NCBI GenBank assembly: GCA_050031985.1
Contig: JBNAIG010000029.1
Coordinates: 56,626-120,625, forward strand
Direction: 5' to 3'
Source of the DNA: SZUA-368 sp028533045
GTDB taxonomy: Bacteria > Spirochaetota > Spirochaetia > DSM-2461
Length of the DNA stretch: 64,000 bases
The translations under genes and the position numbers were made by a program. The notes under the pieces are model-generated. The model worked only from the letters and a program-made list of their open reading frames with translations. It was not told the origin of the DNA and ran no database searches. Of the stretch, positions 1 to 9,667 are shown piece after piece; the first letter of the stretch is position 1, and the number at the start of each line of letters is the position of its first letter.

Positions 1-57
1 TTTTAAACCAAATATCCAGACGGAAATCTTTTCTGCCGATATAATAATAGTAGTACT

Positions 58-2958
58 ATGAACCGGATAAAATTCGGGGTAGCCGCCCTTTATCTTCTAT
101 TTTTCTCACTCCTCTCCCTGTCTGCCGGAGGTCAGCCGGAGGAGGAAACGGTTTATACCATGGACGATGCGGACCGTCTTATAGAAGAGAGGAATTTTAA
201 CGAAGCCATAGAGGTTCTTATTGCCCTTTCCAAGCAAAATCCGGAGTATTTTGAACTGGCCCAGAACAAGATCCGCTATATAAAAGATGTGCGGGACAGC
301 TACAACAGCCTTTATGACGATTTGATCAAGGTCCTTTTTGAGGACGAAGACTATGAAGAGGCCCTAAACCTGATTCGGGAACTGGACTCTCTGGACAGTA
401 ATCCCAATGAGGCCACACGTCTGGCGATTCGTGATGCCCGTATTAGTGCGGAGTTGGTCTACTACAGAAAAATCTTTAACGAAATTATGGACAAGGCCCT
501 GGTGTTTTTGGATGAAGGGGAGTATCGGCAGGCCATAGAGCTCTACCAGACCGGTTTTGAGCTTTTTCGTCAAACCTTTGATGAGAGTGGATACGGAAAT
601 CTGATTAAGGATCCGGTTTACCGGGCCTATGAGGAGCTGGTATTGGATTTGGAGCGTCTGGAGACGAACTGGGAGCTATACGGGGTAAGCGATCTTGTGG
701 AAATCCGCAACGATATATATCGTATCTCCACTGTATACGACCGGCAGAACAAGCTGGTCATGGAAGGGAACAAGGGGGTGGAAGACTTTCACCTCTCCTT
801 CATGAACCGTCTTCTGGCCGGTCGTCAAAGTGTGGATGACTGGGAAGGGGTTACGGTGGCCGTGGACTATTTCCTGGAAGAGGCTCTGGACCGGTCTTTG
901 ACAGTTGCCCTGGAAAACCAGATACGTTATTGGGATGAGGGTTATGCCAATTATTCCGTGGGTAACTGGGCCGAATCGACTCCGAGTTTTGAAAGGGCTG
1001 CCGATCAGACGGATGAACTGCTTGATTTATACCAATGGGTCTTGGATAGAATTTACCTTAACCGTGATGGAACCATCGACAGGGTTGGGCAGCGTATTGC
1101 GGCCAAGTACTACGATGATTACCGGCGAACCAAAGAGCGTGAAGCCCGTTACGGCGATTATGAGAAGCTTATTGCCGGGCAGGAAGCTCTGGATAATAAC
1201 GAGTTCTTCTTTACCGAAGGGGACCGGGACTTCTACGAAAATCTCCGTGAAGCCGTTTTGACCGAGTGGTCCAATTATGTTCCCCTGGCGGAAGAAGTGG
1301 AAGGCAAAGAGCTTGTGTGGAGCCTTGACCCCCTCTTGCAGGATAAAACGAACTCCCCCCTGGATAGTACGCAAAAAGATACGGACCATCTGATTGACCG
1401 GGGAAAGATTCTGGAAGAAAATATTGTTTTGGCCATGGCCGACTTTGACATTGTTGAACCGGAAACTCTTCTGGCCGAATATGAAGAGCGACTGTCCCGG
1501 GATGCGGACTACATAAGCGGTGTTTCCCAGGGAGAGGATCTCCTTTTCCGTTATCCCCAGAGAGCTTTGGCGGACCTGGCCCTGCTGGACGAACAGTTAA
1601 ACGCTCTGGTAAGTCAGGCTTCCTCCTACCGGGATCTTTACACGGACGAACAGAACGCTATTTACGACGGCACTCAACTGAATCCCTATATTATCCGGGC
1701 CGATGCCATCCTGGAACGGGCCGTTTCCTTTGATCAGGAAATCGCTCTGATGCAGGAGGACGGGGAAAACTTTATTTATTTGGCTCAAAAGGATTACAAT
1801 GCCGGAGAGTTCCGCTTTAATCAGGCCGAACGGCAGCTCTATTACGCCAATTTTCAGCTGGCTCGGGATGAATTGGCCCTGGCCCAGCAGCTCTATGTTT
1901 CCGCTCTCTCCTACGATGAGGACAGTTTTAACCGGGACGATCTGGATGCCCGGATCGCCGCCCTTCAGGCTCGAATTGTGGACGAAGAGAACAAACAGGT
2001 TATCCGGGAAGTGCGTGAATTGATTAATCAGGGAAAGAACCTCTATTTTCAGGGTCTTTATGCCCAGAGTGAAGCCCGTTTGATTCAGGCGGAAAACAAG
2101 TGGTTCACCACCAACACAGACGAAAACAGCGAGCTTGCCTACTGGATGAGTCTGGTGCGGACCGCCCTCTCCGTAGAATCGGGGCGGTACCTGGAAGAGA
2201 GCAATCCCCTTTACAATGAAATTTCCCAGCTTCTTAATCTGGCCTGGAAGAACTACCAGAGCGGGATAAATTTGCTTAGGGAAAATAGAAAGGTGGAAAG
2301 CGTGCAGAGCTTCACCCGAGCGGAAGATTTCCTGCGCCAGGTACTCATTCTTATGCCGTTGAATCAGAACGCCAGCGTATTAAACCTGCGTATTCTTAAA
2401 GCCCGGGACGAGGAAAACTTTGCCCTGACCTTTGCGGAGAAATATCGTAATGCCCTGGCCCAGAGTGCCTACCAGCCGGAACAGGCCTACATTGACCTTA
2501 AGGACCTTGCCGAGATTATTCCGGACTATTCCAATATTCAGAATAATATTCTAAACCTGGAATACGAATTGGGGATTAAGATTCCGCCCCCCGATCCGGC
2601 GGTACTCCGTAAGAGTAACGAACTTTACGCCAGCGCCAAGGCCGTATTCGACAGCGGAAATCTGAACCTTTTTGCGGGAGCCATTGAACAGCTGGGCGAA
2701 GCGATTGCCCTGAACCCGAATAACTCCGATGCCAGTGAACTGATTGACCAAATGCGCCTCTACGAGGGGGGCGAGAGTACGGTGGTCCTCTCTTCCGCTT
2801 CTCTCAGTCAGTATCAGTCGGCGGAGGAAAAATTTGTGGCCGGAGACTACGTGGCGGCCTATCAGATCATACAGGAGCTGTGGAAGGTACAGGCCAATCA
2901 GTCTTACCCGCCCCTTCAGGAACTAAAAAGGAGAACCGAAGCAAACCTTGGACTTTAA
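58..2958 (+). CDS. Exported TPR-like helical-repeat protein
   Basis: 966 residues. The N-terminus is a signal peptide (basic MNRIK, a hydrophobic stretch to about residue 22, then SLSAGG), so the protein is exported, probably to the periplasm. The rest is almost wholly predicted helix, rich in Ala, Leu, Glu, Tyr and Asn, with TPR-like segments such as NFNEAIEVLIALSKQNP (about 47-63), EYRQAIELYQTGFELF and the C-terminal AIEQLGEAIALNPNNSDA. A TATAAT box lies at 40-45, 12 bases before the ATG, with no clear ribosome-binding site. Its stop overlaps the TTG start of the phosphatase gene, so the two are translationally coupled; a role as periplasmic partner or scaffold for that sensor is inference. 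No specific family recognised. Confidence 0.85.
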   Translation: MNRIKFGVAALYLLFFSLLSLSAGGQPEEETVYTMDDADRLIEERNFNEAIEVLIALSKQNPEYFELAQNKIRYIKDVRDSYNSLYDDLIKVLFEDEDYEEALNLIRELDSLDSNPNEATRLAIRDARISAELVYYRKIFNEIMDKALVFLDEGEYRQAIELYQTGFELFRQTFDESGYGNLIKDPVYRAYEELVLDLERLETNWELYGVSDLVEIRNDIYRISTVYDRQNKLVMEGNKGVEDFHLSFMNRLLAGRQSVDDWEGVTVAVDYFLEEALDRSLTVALENQIRYWDEGYANYSVGNWAESTPSFERAADQTDELLDLYQWVLDRIYLNRDGTIDRVGQRIAAKYYDDYRRTKEREARYGDYEKLIAGQEALDNNEFFFTEGDRDFYENLREAVLTEWSNYVPLAEEVEGKELVWSLDPLLQDKTNSPLDSTQKDTDHLIDRGKILEENIVLAMADFDIVEPETLLAEYEERLSRDADYISGVSQGEDLLFRYPQRALADLALLDEQLNALVSQASSYRDLYTDEQNAIYDGTQLNPYIIRADAILERAVSFDQEIALMQEDGENFIYLAQKDYNAGEFRFNQAERQLYYANFQLARDELALAQQLYVSALSYDEDSFNRDDLDARIAALQARIVDEENKQVIREVRELINQGKNLYFQGLYAQSEARLIQAENKWFTTNTDENSELAYWMSLVRTALSVESGRYLEESNPLYNEISQLLNLAWKNYQSGINLLRENRKVESVQSFTRAEDFLRQVLILMPLNQNASVLNLRILKARDEENFALTFAEKYRNALAQSAYQPEQAYIDLKDLAEIIPDYSNIQNNILNLEYELGIKIPPPDPAVLRKSNELYASAKAVFDSGNLNLFAGAIEQLGEAIALNPNNSDASELIDQMRLYEGGESTVVLSSASLSQYQSAEEKFVAGDYVAAYQIIQELWKVQANQSYPPLQELKRRTEANLGL

Positions 2959-5900
2959 AAAATGGCTGCCCCTTCTACTATTTATTTTTCTCTCTCTTCC
3001 TCTTTTTGGTCAAGTCGATTTCTTTTGGGAAAACGAACAGATCATGGCCGATCGGGACGCCCGTTTTCCCCAAGTGGTCAATTCGGACAATGAGATCCTT
3101 GCTGTTTGGCAGGAGTTTAACGAGGCAGACGGTACGGTGGCCTTTCACTCTATCTCCTCCCATGACGGGATAGTGTGGACTTCGGACAAAGTCATACTCG
3201 ATCCCATCAAGTATTTTTGGGAAGATCAGGTGTCCTTATTCTCTTTGGTAGCCGACTCTTCCGGCGACTTTCACATGGCCTTTCATGAAGATGAGAACAC
3301 CATTGCGGTCTATAAGAAAAGGGCGGGGGAGAGCGACTTTATCCGGAGCGGAGAAATCCTTTCGGAAGTAACCAGTTTGGCTCCCCGTCTCTATGAAAAA
3401 TCCGATGGAAACCTCATTCTTTTTAGTACCCGGAGCGCCAGTGGGGGAGAGAGCGGACTGACTCTGACATCATCCTTACAAATAATTTATACGGAAATAA
3501 TTAACGGGGAATGGACCGAACCGGCTCCCCTTATAACAGATGAGGAACTTACCTGGAACTTTCTCCCCGATTTCCAGTCCCATGACGGCCGGGATTACGT
3601 GGTGTTCCAGTCACTCTATACGGGCGCTCGAATTACCTGGCAGATTTACCTATTAAGTCGGGAAGCGGGAAGTACGGGCTGGTCTGCCCCCAAACTCCTC
3701 ACCGACAGGGACGAAAGCTATGAGGGTGTCAGTCAGGAATCGATTTACTGGGATAACCAGAGACCTTCTCTCTCTTCCGGGGAGGAGGGGCTGATTATGA
3801 CCTGGGAAAGGCATTATTCCCAGCTATCCCCTCAAATCTATACGGCCCGTCTGGATCGGAACGGCGATGTGGCGGGCAATTTTACTCCTGTTACCACCGG
3901 CTACCGTTATAATGCCGCGCCCCGATACTTTGAGAAGGACGGCAGCCAGTACGTTCTTTGGTTCGATAACCGGGACGGGAATCAGGTGGTCATGACCGAT
4001 TTGAAAACGACCTATCTGGGGGGAGACCGGATGAGCCGGGGCCAGGGGAACTCCTCCTACGGTATTCCTCTCATATTTAAGGGCGACCTCTATCTCTTTT
4101 GGGAGAACCAGATTGGCGACAGGAACAGGCTCGTCATGCTGGCTCCAGATAAATCGGTGGACAAACCCCGTATTGAACCGGTCTCCTTTACCCTGGGCGA
4201 GAGAAACCCCAAAAGCCTGGTGACCTTTAGCTGGACCGTACCGGAGGACTCCTCCGGTATAGAAGGGTACCGTCTGGGCTGGGACAGAAACCCCGATACC
4301 GATCCGTCCACCAATGGTGAAAGACTGATTTTAAGGCCCCGGGCCACGACTAATACGGCCGACGACGACGGGGTCTGGTATATCCACATAAGCGTGCGGG
4401 ACAATGCGGGCAACTGGTCCGAACCGCTCCACGTTCCCTACTACAGGGACACGACACCCCCCTCTCCGGTTGTATTTATCCGTCCCGAAACGGACGCCTT
4501 CGGGGCCTTGATGAGCAACTCTCCCGTGTTGGCCTGGAACTCACCGGAAGACGAGGACCTGGCAGGCTACTCATACAACCTGGTTTACCTGGGAAACGAC
4601 CCCTTTAGCATAGAAGAGTTCGACACCGATAAATTCGATCCGCCCCAGAGAGTTATGACCACCGACCGGGCTGTGAAGCTGAGCAACCGGGATGACGGTT
4701 TTTGGCTCCTGGCCGTGGGGTCCCTGGACAAAACGGGGAATATGGGAAAGATCGAGACCCTCCGCTTCCGCATGAACAAGTATATTCCCGTTACCTACAT
4801 CAGCTGGGTCGGCTCTTCAAAGAACCGGGAAGAGAGCATTGTTCTGGACATAAGAGGGCGGGGGTTCGCCGCCGGAGGCGATGTGGTCCGGGTTTTGGTG
4901 GATAAAAACGGCCAGGCTCCCTGGGACTACGAATACTTTGTGGATGAGGACTTTACGGTTACCTCCGACTACAGCATATACGGTCCGATTATCGACGATA
5001 TGCGGGAAGGGGTCTACTACATTGGGGTGGAACATCCCCTGCGGGGCATCGTCTTTGCCCGCAACATGATAAAACTGGATGCCACGGGGAATGTGAAATT
5101 TGGTGACTTTACCCGCAGCTTTACCATGGACTGGACTCTCATTCAGGATAGAGCCCTCCGTCTGGCCCTTAACCGGGTCAGCTTCTACCTGCTATTAGCC
5201 TTTCTCCTGATTCTCATACCTCTACTGGCTCTTAAGTCGGTACGGCTCTGGCAGGAGAATCGGGAACTGGAAATTAACGCACAAGCCCTCATTGAGGGAA
5301 CCCTTATGGCTTCCGAACTGGCGGAAGAAAGGATGAGTACTATGAAAAAACAGGGAGTCGGACTCCGAGCGAAATTTACCCTGGCCTTCCTGGCCCTGGT
5401 TGTTTCCATTGTCCTTTTGGTTGCCCTGGTATTGGGGAACTACATGATTACCACCCAGCAGATCTCCCTGGGGGACGAGCTGGAGAAACGAAGCCACATG
5501 ATGGTAAATACCCTGGCTTCCGGGGCGGAAAGTTATCTGCCCCTGGGAAACCGTATCGAATTGAGCCTCCTCCCCCGGCAGACTTCCGCCATGGAAGAGG
5601 CCCTGGGAACCACCATCACCGGTAAGGGATTTAGCGATCCTGACCATTATAACTACATTTGGGCCTCCAATAAGGAGGATATCGATCTTTACCAGGCCCT
5701 GCCGGAGAGCTACTCATCCCGGGATTACACCAGCATAATCTCCACCCTGACCGAAGAAGAGGAAAGTCTTTTGGAGAGCCTCTACCAGGAAGAGGAGGGC
5801 CGGTTTGTTCTGAATGAGGAGATGCGCCATATCTCGCCGGAGGTCGCGGCTATTCTTATCGAAAAGGAATTTCTTACCACCTTTTCCGTAGGGAACACTC

Positions 5901-7696
5901 CGCTCTGGGATGTGATAGAGCCACGGCTGGAAGAGGTGGAAAATCGGATTAACAGCCTCGCTTCGGAAAGCCTGGCCGATATGGTCCGCAATTACGACCA
6001 GCTCAACAGTGAAGCCACCGCCCTCCTGCTTCAGGGAGGCTCAAAGGATAAAATCGACGAAATCAGTGAGACCATCAATCTCCTTTCCGATCAGATTGAC
6101 GAATCGCTCACAGCCATTACGGACCAGGTGGGAATCTTAAGTGAACCCGAATTCAATCCGGCCGAACTTCTTCTTTTGGGAGAGAATGAGCAGGTTTTTA
6201 CCTTCTACAAGCCCGTTGTGTATCAGGAAAAGGGTTCGGAAACCTACTACCGCGGGGCGATTCGACTGGACGTTTCCGTGGGTCCCCTCATAAGTCAGAT
6301 TAAGGCTACCCGGCGAAACATCTTTGTTATTACCAGTATTACCTTTGCCATCGCCATTGCCGCCTCTATTCTGGGAGCCTTCCTTATGGCGTCCACCATG
6401 ATTCGGCCTATTCGCCTTCTGGCCGATCACGTACAGGTTATCCGGGATACAGAGGATAAATCGGTTCTGAAAAATAAGCTTATGGAGATTAAATCCTCCG
6501 ACGAGCTGGGCGAACTGGGAGAAACTATTAACCAGATGACCCTGCAGCTGGCCAAGGCGGCCGAAGCGAGCAAGGAACTTACCGTTGGTAAGGATATGCA
6601 GAAGGCCTTTATTCCTCTGGAAGAACGTTTGGTAGGGGACTCTAAACGAAAGCTTACCACCGGTTTTAAAGAGGATGGTAACCTGGTTTTCTACGGCTAC
6701 TATGAAGGGGCCAAAGGGGTATCGGGGGACTATTTTGACTACCGAAAGCTGGACGATGAACACTACGCCGTTATCAAATGCGATATCGCCGGTAAGGGGG
6801 TTTCCGCCTCACTTATCATGGTGGAAGTTGCCACCCTGTTCGTAAGCCATTGCCGGGAGATGGAGCCGCGAAAGGGCATCAATCTGCCTCCCATCATCTA
6901 CAACATTAACGACCTTCTGAACGAAGTAGGTTTCCAGGGCCGTTTTGCCGCCTTCTCCATGATGGTTATAAACAATAAAAGCGGTCAGTGTGTGTTGAGT
7001 CATGCGGGGGATAAGTATTTTCACAAGTATGACAGCGTCACAAATAAAATGGTGGAGATAGAACTGGGCGAAGCTCCGGCGGCGGGACAGATTGACTCCT
7101 TCCTGGTAGAGATGAAAGACGGTTACCAGCAGGAGAATTATAAGCTCAACTCCGGGGACATCATGTTCATGTTCACCGACGGTATCGAAGAGTCCCAGCG
7201 CTATTTCCGTAACGATGCCTACGAGCGCATTGTATGTGACAACAGCTGCCACGGCGATGTGCCCGAAGGGAAAGAGATTAATCACCACGAAGGGGAGGGC
7301 TTTGAGGAATTCGGTATACCCCGAATGCAGGATATCGTGCCCCAGGTTATGAACAAGGGATCCTACGAACTTATCAAGTACCACAATCCGGACAAGGACC
7401 TGCGCTTCCAGTTCGACTTCTCCACCTGCAAGGGTACGGCGGAAGAGGCCGTAACCGCGTTGGTGGCCATAGAAAAGATCTTCCGCCTCCACCCCTACCA
7501 CCGGGCCGATCCGGACCACACCATCCAGGTGGACAAGAAAATCGACCAGTTCCTCCGGGACCATTTTCTCCAATATCGGGATTATTTTAAGCATCCCGAA
7601 GAAAAAGCGGGATTTCCGGAGTATGTTTACTTTAGTCACCTCGATGAGGACGACCAGTTTGACGACCTTACCATATTAGCTGTGGAGAAGAATTAA
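2948..7696 (+). CDS. Sensor SpoIIE/PP2C phosphatase with exported propeller, HAMP
   Basis: 1582 residues, TTG start overlapping the previous gene by 11 bases. Signal peptide 1-21. Residues about 25-420 repeat a pattern ending in a Trp/Phe-rich strand (LAVWQEF, HMAFHED, LIMTWERH, YVLWFDNRDG, LYLFWENQ), suggesting a beta-propeller. Fibronectin-like segments follow (about 420-620). Membrane segments lie near 736-762, 806-833 and 1121-1150, with a second periplasmic region between the last two. HAMP is at about 1150-1205 and the PP2C/SpoIIE domain at about 1225-1582, with GDYFD, CDIAGKGVSASL, FMFTDGIEES and the terminal DDLTILAVEKN. Family knowledge: such enzymes dephosphorylate Ser/Thr on anti-sigma-antagonist type partners; no partner is encoded nearby. 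The part from about residue 799 resembles a complete HAMP-SpoIIE protein of its own. Confidence 0.9.
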   Translation: MDFKKWLPLLLFIFLSLPLFGQVDFFWENEQIMADRDARFPQVVNSDNEILAVWQEFNEADGTVAFHSISSHDGIVWTSDKVILDPIKYFWEDQVSLFSLVADSSGDFHMAFHEDENTIAVYKKRAGESDFIRSGEILSEVTSLAPRLYEKSDGNLILFSTRSASGGESGLTLTSSLQIIYTEIINGEWTEPAPLITDEELTWNFLPDFQSHDGRDYVVFQSLYTGARITWQIYLLSREAGSTGWSAPKLLTDRDESYEGVSQESIYWDNQRPSLSSGEEGLIMTWERHYSQLSPQIYTARLDRNGDVAGNFTPVTTGYRYNAAPRYFEKDGSQYVLWFDNRDGNQVVMTDLKTTYLGGDRMSRGQGNSSYGIPLIFKGDLYLFWENQIGDRNRLVMLAPDKSVDKPRIEPVSFTLGERNPKSLVTFSWTVPEDSSGIEGYRLGWDRNPDTDPSTNGERLILRPRATTNTADDDGVWYIHISVRDNAGNWSEPLHVPYYRDTTPPSPVVFIRPETDAFGALMSNSPVLAWNSPEDEDLAGYSYNLVYLGNDPFSIEEFDTDKFDPPQRVMTTDRAVKLSNRDDGFWLLAVGSLDKTGNMGKIETLRFRMNKYIPVTYISWVGSSKNREESIVLDIRGRGFAAGGDVVRVLVDKNGQAPWDYEYFVDEDFTVTSDYSIYGPIIDDMREGVYYIGVEHPLRGIVFARNMIKLDATGNVKFGDFTRSFTMDWTLIQDRALRLALNRVSFYLLLAFLLILIPLLALKSVRLWQENRELEINAQALIEGTLMASELAEERMSTMKKQGVGLRAKFTLAFLALVVSIVLLVALVLGNYMITTQQISLGDELEKRSHMMVNTLASGAESYLPLGNRIELSLLPRQTSAMEEALGTTITGKGFSDPDHYNYIWASNKEDIDLYQALPESYSSRDYTSIISTLTEEEESLLESLYQEEEGRFVLNEEMRHISPEVAAILIEKEFLTTFSVGNTPLWDVIEPRLEEVENRINSLASESLADMVRNYDQLNSEATALLLQGGSKDKIDEISETINLLSDQIDESLTAITDQVGILSEPEFNPAELLLLGENEQVFTFYKPVVYQEKGSETYYRGAIRLDVSVGPLISQIKATRRNIFVITSITFAIAIAASILGAFLMASTMIRPIRLLADHVQVIRDTEDKSVLKNKLMEIKSSDELGELGETINQMTLQLAKAAEASKELTVGKDMQKAFIPLEERLVGDSKRKLTTGFKEDGNLVFYGYYEGAKGVSGDYFDYRKLDDEHYAVIKCDIAGKGVSASLIMVEVATLFVSHCREMEPRKGINLPPIIYNINDLLNEVGFQGRFAAFSMMVINNKSGQCVLSHAGDKYFHKYDSVTNKMVEIELGEAPAAGQIDSFLVEMKDGYQQENYKLNSGDIMFMFTDGIEESQRYFRNDAYERIVCDNSCHGDVPEGKEINHHEGEGFEEFGIPRMQDIVPQVMNKGSYELIKYHNPDKDLRFQFDFSTCKGTAEEAVTALVAIEKIFRLHPYHRADPDHTIQVDKKIDQFLRDHFLQYRDYFKHPEEKAGFPEYVYFSHLDEDDQFDDLTILAVEKN

Positions 7697-8004
7697 TGTC
7701 CCGATCCTTTTATTGCAACCATTGCGGGAAAAAAGTATCCCAAAATGCCCTCAAATGTCCCTCCTGCGGTCGCTATTTTGGCGCCGTAGTTTGCCCCCGG
7801 TGCAGCTATTCCGGGGATGAGAAGGAATTTGATGCGGGCTGTCCCTCCTGCGGATATTTGGGAGACCGGGAAGCCGTTCACCCCCTGGACGGAGAGAGAA
7901 AGAAGAAACAGCGCCCCCTTTTGGACCTTCCCCCGGTCTTTTTTGCCGTGGGAATCCTTCTCTTAACGGGACTCCTCCTCTTTCTGATTAAGCTATGGCT
8001 CTAG
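7696..8004 (+). CDS. Double zinc-ribbon protein with C-terminal membrane anchor
   Basis: 102 residues. Four CxxC knuckles in two pairs (CNHCGKK/CPSCGRYF and CPRCSYSG/CPSCGYLG) form two zinc ribbons in residues 6-55. A basic linker (ERKKKQR) leads to one hydrophobic segment, residues about 78-101, at the extreme C-terminus, so the ribbons probably face the cytoplasm on a tail anchor. The ATG shares one base with the stop of the phosphatase gene (TAATG), indicating translational coupling. Function unknown. Confidence 0.8.
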   Translation: MSRSFYCNHCGKKVSQNALKCPSCGRYFGAVVCPRCSYSGDEKEFDAGCPSCGYLGDREAVHPLDGERKKKQRPLLDLPPVFFAVGILLLTGLLLFLIKLWL

Positions 8005-8606
8005 GGACCGATAATCTAAGAGTGAAAAAGCTGATTTTTTTTATGCTGATTTTAAGCTGTCCCATCCTTCTAAGCGCCCAGGAGGCTCCTTTTGGTAGCG
8101 GGGCTGAGGAGACCGGGAGCGAAGAGACAGAAAAACTCTACGAGCCTGTTCGGGGACGTTACCGGGAACTCTATTTGGGCATGGGCCTTGAGGAAACCAA
8201 GGACGCTCTTCTGGCGGATAACTACTTTGCCTACCGGGGGGACGTGGAAGTGACCATGTTCAACAACCCCAACGAGAACATCATAGACAGTCGGGGCACC
8301 GGATTCATAGAACGGGCCTGGTTTCAATTCCGGGAAGAGAAGCTCTTTATTATTGAATTGGAAATGAGCCGGGAGAGAATCGACTACTTTACCATCTACT
8401 CCCGGCTCCACGATAAATACGGCGAGCCCGACGACATGACCCCCCAGTACGCCGCCTGGTATTCGGAAGACACGATTCTCTCCCTGGAGTACCCCCTTAC
8501 GGTAAAATACCTGGACCGGGTCTCCTTTGAGGCCTCCCTGGAAGAGAGCCGCGTAAGAGACAGCTACCGGGAAACCTCCCGCAAAGAATTCGCCGAGGAG
8601 TTCTAA
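7995..8606 (+). CDS. Exported protein of unknown function
   Basis: Up to 203 residues. The signal peptide (VKKLIFFMLILSCPILLSAQ) begins at residue 10, so the GTG at 8022 is a serious alternative start; the ATG at 7995 overlaps the previous gene by 10 bases, which suits the coupled style of this operon. Neither start has a strong ribosome-binding site. The mature part is mixed alpha/beta with two recognisable stretches, YLGMGLEETKDALLADNYFAY and a RLHDKYGEPDDMTPQYAAWY segment, the sort of short repeat seen in periplasmic proteins of unknown role. No enzyme motif seen. Last of the tightly packed set before the DUF192 lipoprotein. Confidence 0.7.
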   Translation: MALGTDNLRVKKLIFFMLILSCPILLSAQEAPFGSGAEETGSEETEKLYEPVRGRYRELYLGMGLEETKDALLADNYFAYRGDVEVTMFNNPNENIIDSRGTGFIERAWFQFREEKLFIIELEMSRERIDYFTIYSRLHDKYGEPDDMTPQYAAWYSEDTILSLEYPLTVKYLDRVSFEASLEESRVRDSYRETSRKEFAEEF

Positions 8607-8609
8607 AAG

Positions 8610-9047
8610 ATGAAAAAAATCCTTTCCCCTCTGATTTTATTAATACTGACTTTTTCTTGCTCCACCAAGAGCGCCCATGGTCTGGAAGAGGCGCTTATGA
8701 CCATAAAAGGCCATGATATTACGGTAGAACTGGCTCGTACCAACGAGGAACGGCAGACCGGCCTCATGCACCGGGAATCCCTGGATGAGGACCGGGGCAT
8801 GCTCTTTATCTTTGACGATGAGAGAACACGCTCCTTTTGGATGAAAAACACCCTCATACCCCTTTCCATAGCCTACATCGATAGGGACGGGGTGATTGTT
8901 GACATACGGGATATGGAACCTCTGGATACCAGTTCGGTACCTTCCGCCGCTCCGGCCATGTATGCCCTTGAAGTAAATCAGGGGAAGTTCCGGGAGTGGG
9001 GGGTGAGGCCCGGGTATAGGCTTGTTTTGCCTGAAGAGGTTAGATAA
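8610..9047 (+). CDS. DUF192 family lipoprotein
   Basis: 145 residues. Signal peptide with lipobox LTFSC, Cys17 being the predicted lipidated residue. The mature part is a typical DUF192 (UPF0127) domain: VELARTNEERQTGLMHRESL, GMLFIFDDERTRSFWMKNTL, PLSIAYIDRDGVIVDI and MYALEVNQGKFREWGV. The family is a small beta-barrel found exported or anchored in many bacteria; its biochemical role is unsettled. Three bases separate it from the preceding gene, so it probably shares its transcript. Confidence 0.88.
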   Translation: MKKILSPLILLILTFSCSTKSAHGLEEALMTIKGHDITVELARTNEERQTGLMHRESLDEDRGMLFIFDDERTRSFWMKNTLIPLSIAYIDRDGVIVDIRDMEPLDTSSVPSAAPAMYALEVNQGKFREWGVRPGYRLVLPEEVR

Positions 9048-9056
9048 AGAGAGGTT

Positions 9057-9665
9057 ATGGTGATACTCAAAAACAAATTAAATATTACAAACCAGGTAGA
9101 ACTCGCCGTGACCGAAGAAAAAATCAGTAAGCAGAAGGCCCGGCAACTCTATGATTCGGGAGATATTAATAAAGCGGAAGTAGGCACTTTTTCCGGTCTT
9201 TCCTTTATACATGCTTATTTGTTTGAAGATATTTATTATTTTTCCGGCAAAGTTCGGGACGTTAATATTGCCAAAGGGGACTTTCGCTTTGCCCCCCTTA
9301 TGTATCTGGAACAGTCGCTGGCCAGCATTGATAAGATGCCACAAAATAACTATGACCGGATTATAGAAAAATACGTAGAAATGAATATTGCCCACCCCTT
9401 TAGGGAAGGAAACGGCCGGGCTACCCGTATCTGGCTGGATCTGATTTTAAAGAAAGAGATTCAACGGGTTATTGATTGGAACCTGGTGGATAAGGAGGAT
9501 TACCTCTCTTCCATGCAGCGCAGTGTGGTTAAGGACATAGAAATTAAATTTCTCCTCAAAGAGGCCTTAACAGATAAGATTGGTGACCGGGAGCTTTTTA
9601 TGAAGGGAATTGACGTGAGCTATTACTACGAGGGGTATACTCAGTTCAAGACTGAGGAGTTGTAG
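9057..9665 (+). CDS. Class III Fic protein adenylyltransferase
   Basis: 202 residues. The catalytic Fic motif HPFREGNGRATR is complete (His at about residue 112), so the enzyme should transfer AMP from ATP to a hydroxyl side chain. The beta-flap region lies upstream (SGKVRDVNIAKGDFRFA). Near the C-terminus SYYYEG fits the (S/T)xxxE(G/N) inhibitory-helix motif of class III Fic proteins such as Neisseria NmFic, so activity is probably restrained intramolecularly rather than by a separate antitoxin; no FicA-like gene is visible. AGAGAGG-like sequence sits just before the ATG; GTG at 9060 is an alternative start. Nine bases follow the DUF192 gene. Cellular target unknown; DNA gyrase/topoisomerase IV are targets of some Fic toxins. 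Confidence 0.92.
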   Translation: MVILKNKLNITNQVELAVTEEKISKQKARQLYDSGDINKAEVGTFSGLSFIHAYLFEDIYYFSGKVRDVNIAKGDFRFAPLMYLEQSLASIDKMPQNNYDRIIEKYVEMNIAHPFREGNGRATRIWLDLILKKEIQRVIDWNLVDKEDYLSSMQRSVVKDIEIKFLLKEALTDKIGDRELFMKGIDVSYYYEGYTQFKTEEL

Positions 9666-9667
9666 TT

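Noticed and set aside
6137..7639. Long minus-strand open frames inside the phosphatase gene
   Set aside because: They are antisense to the conserved HAMP/PP2C coding sequence and show no domain or ribosome-binding site.
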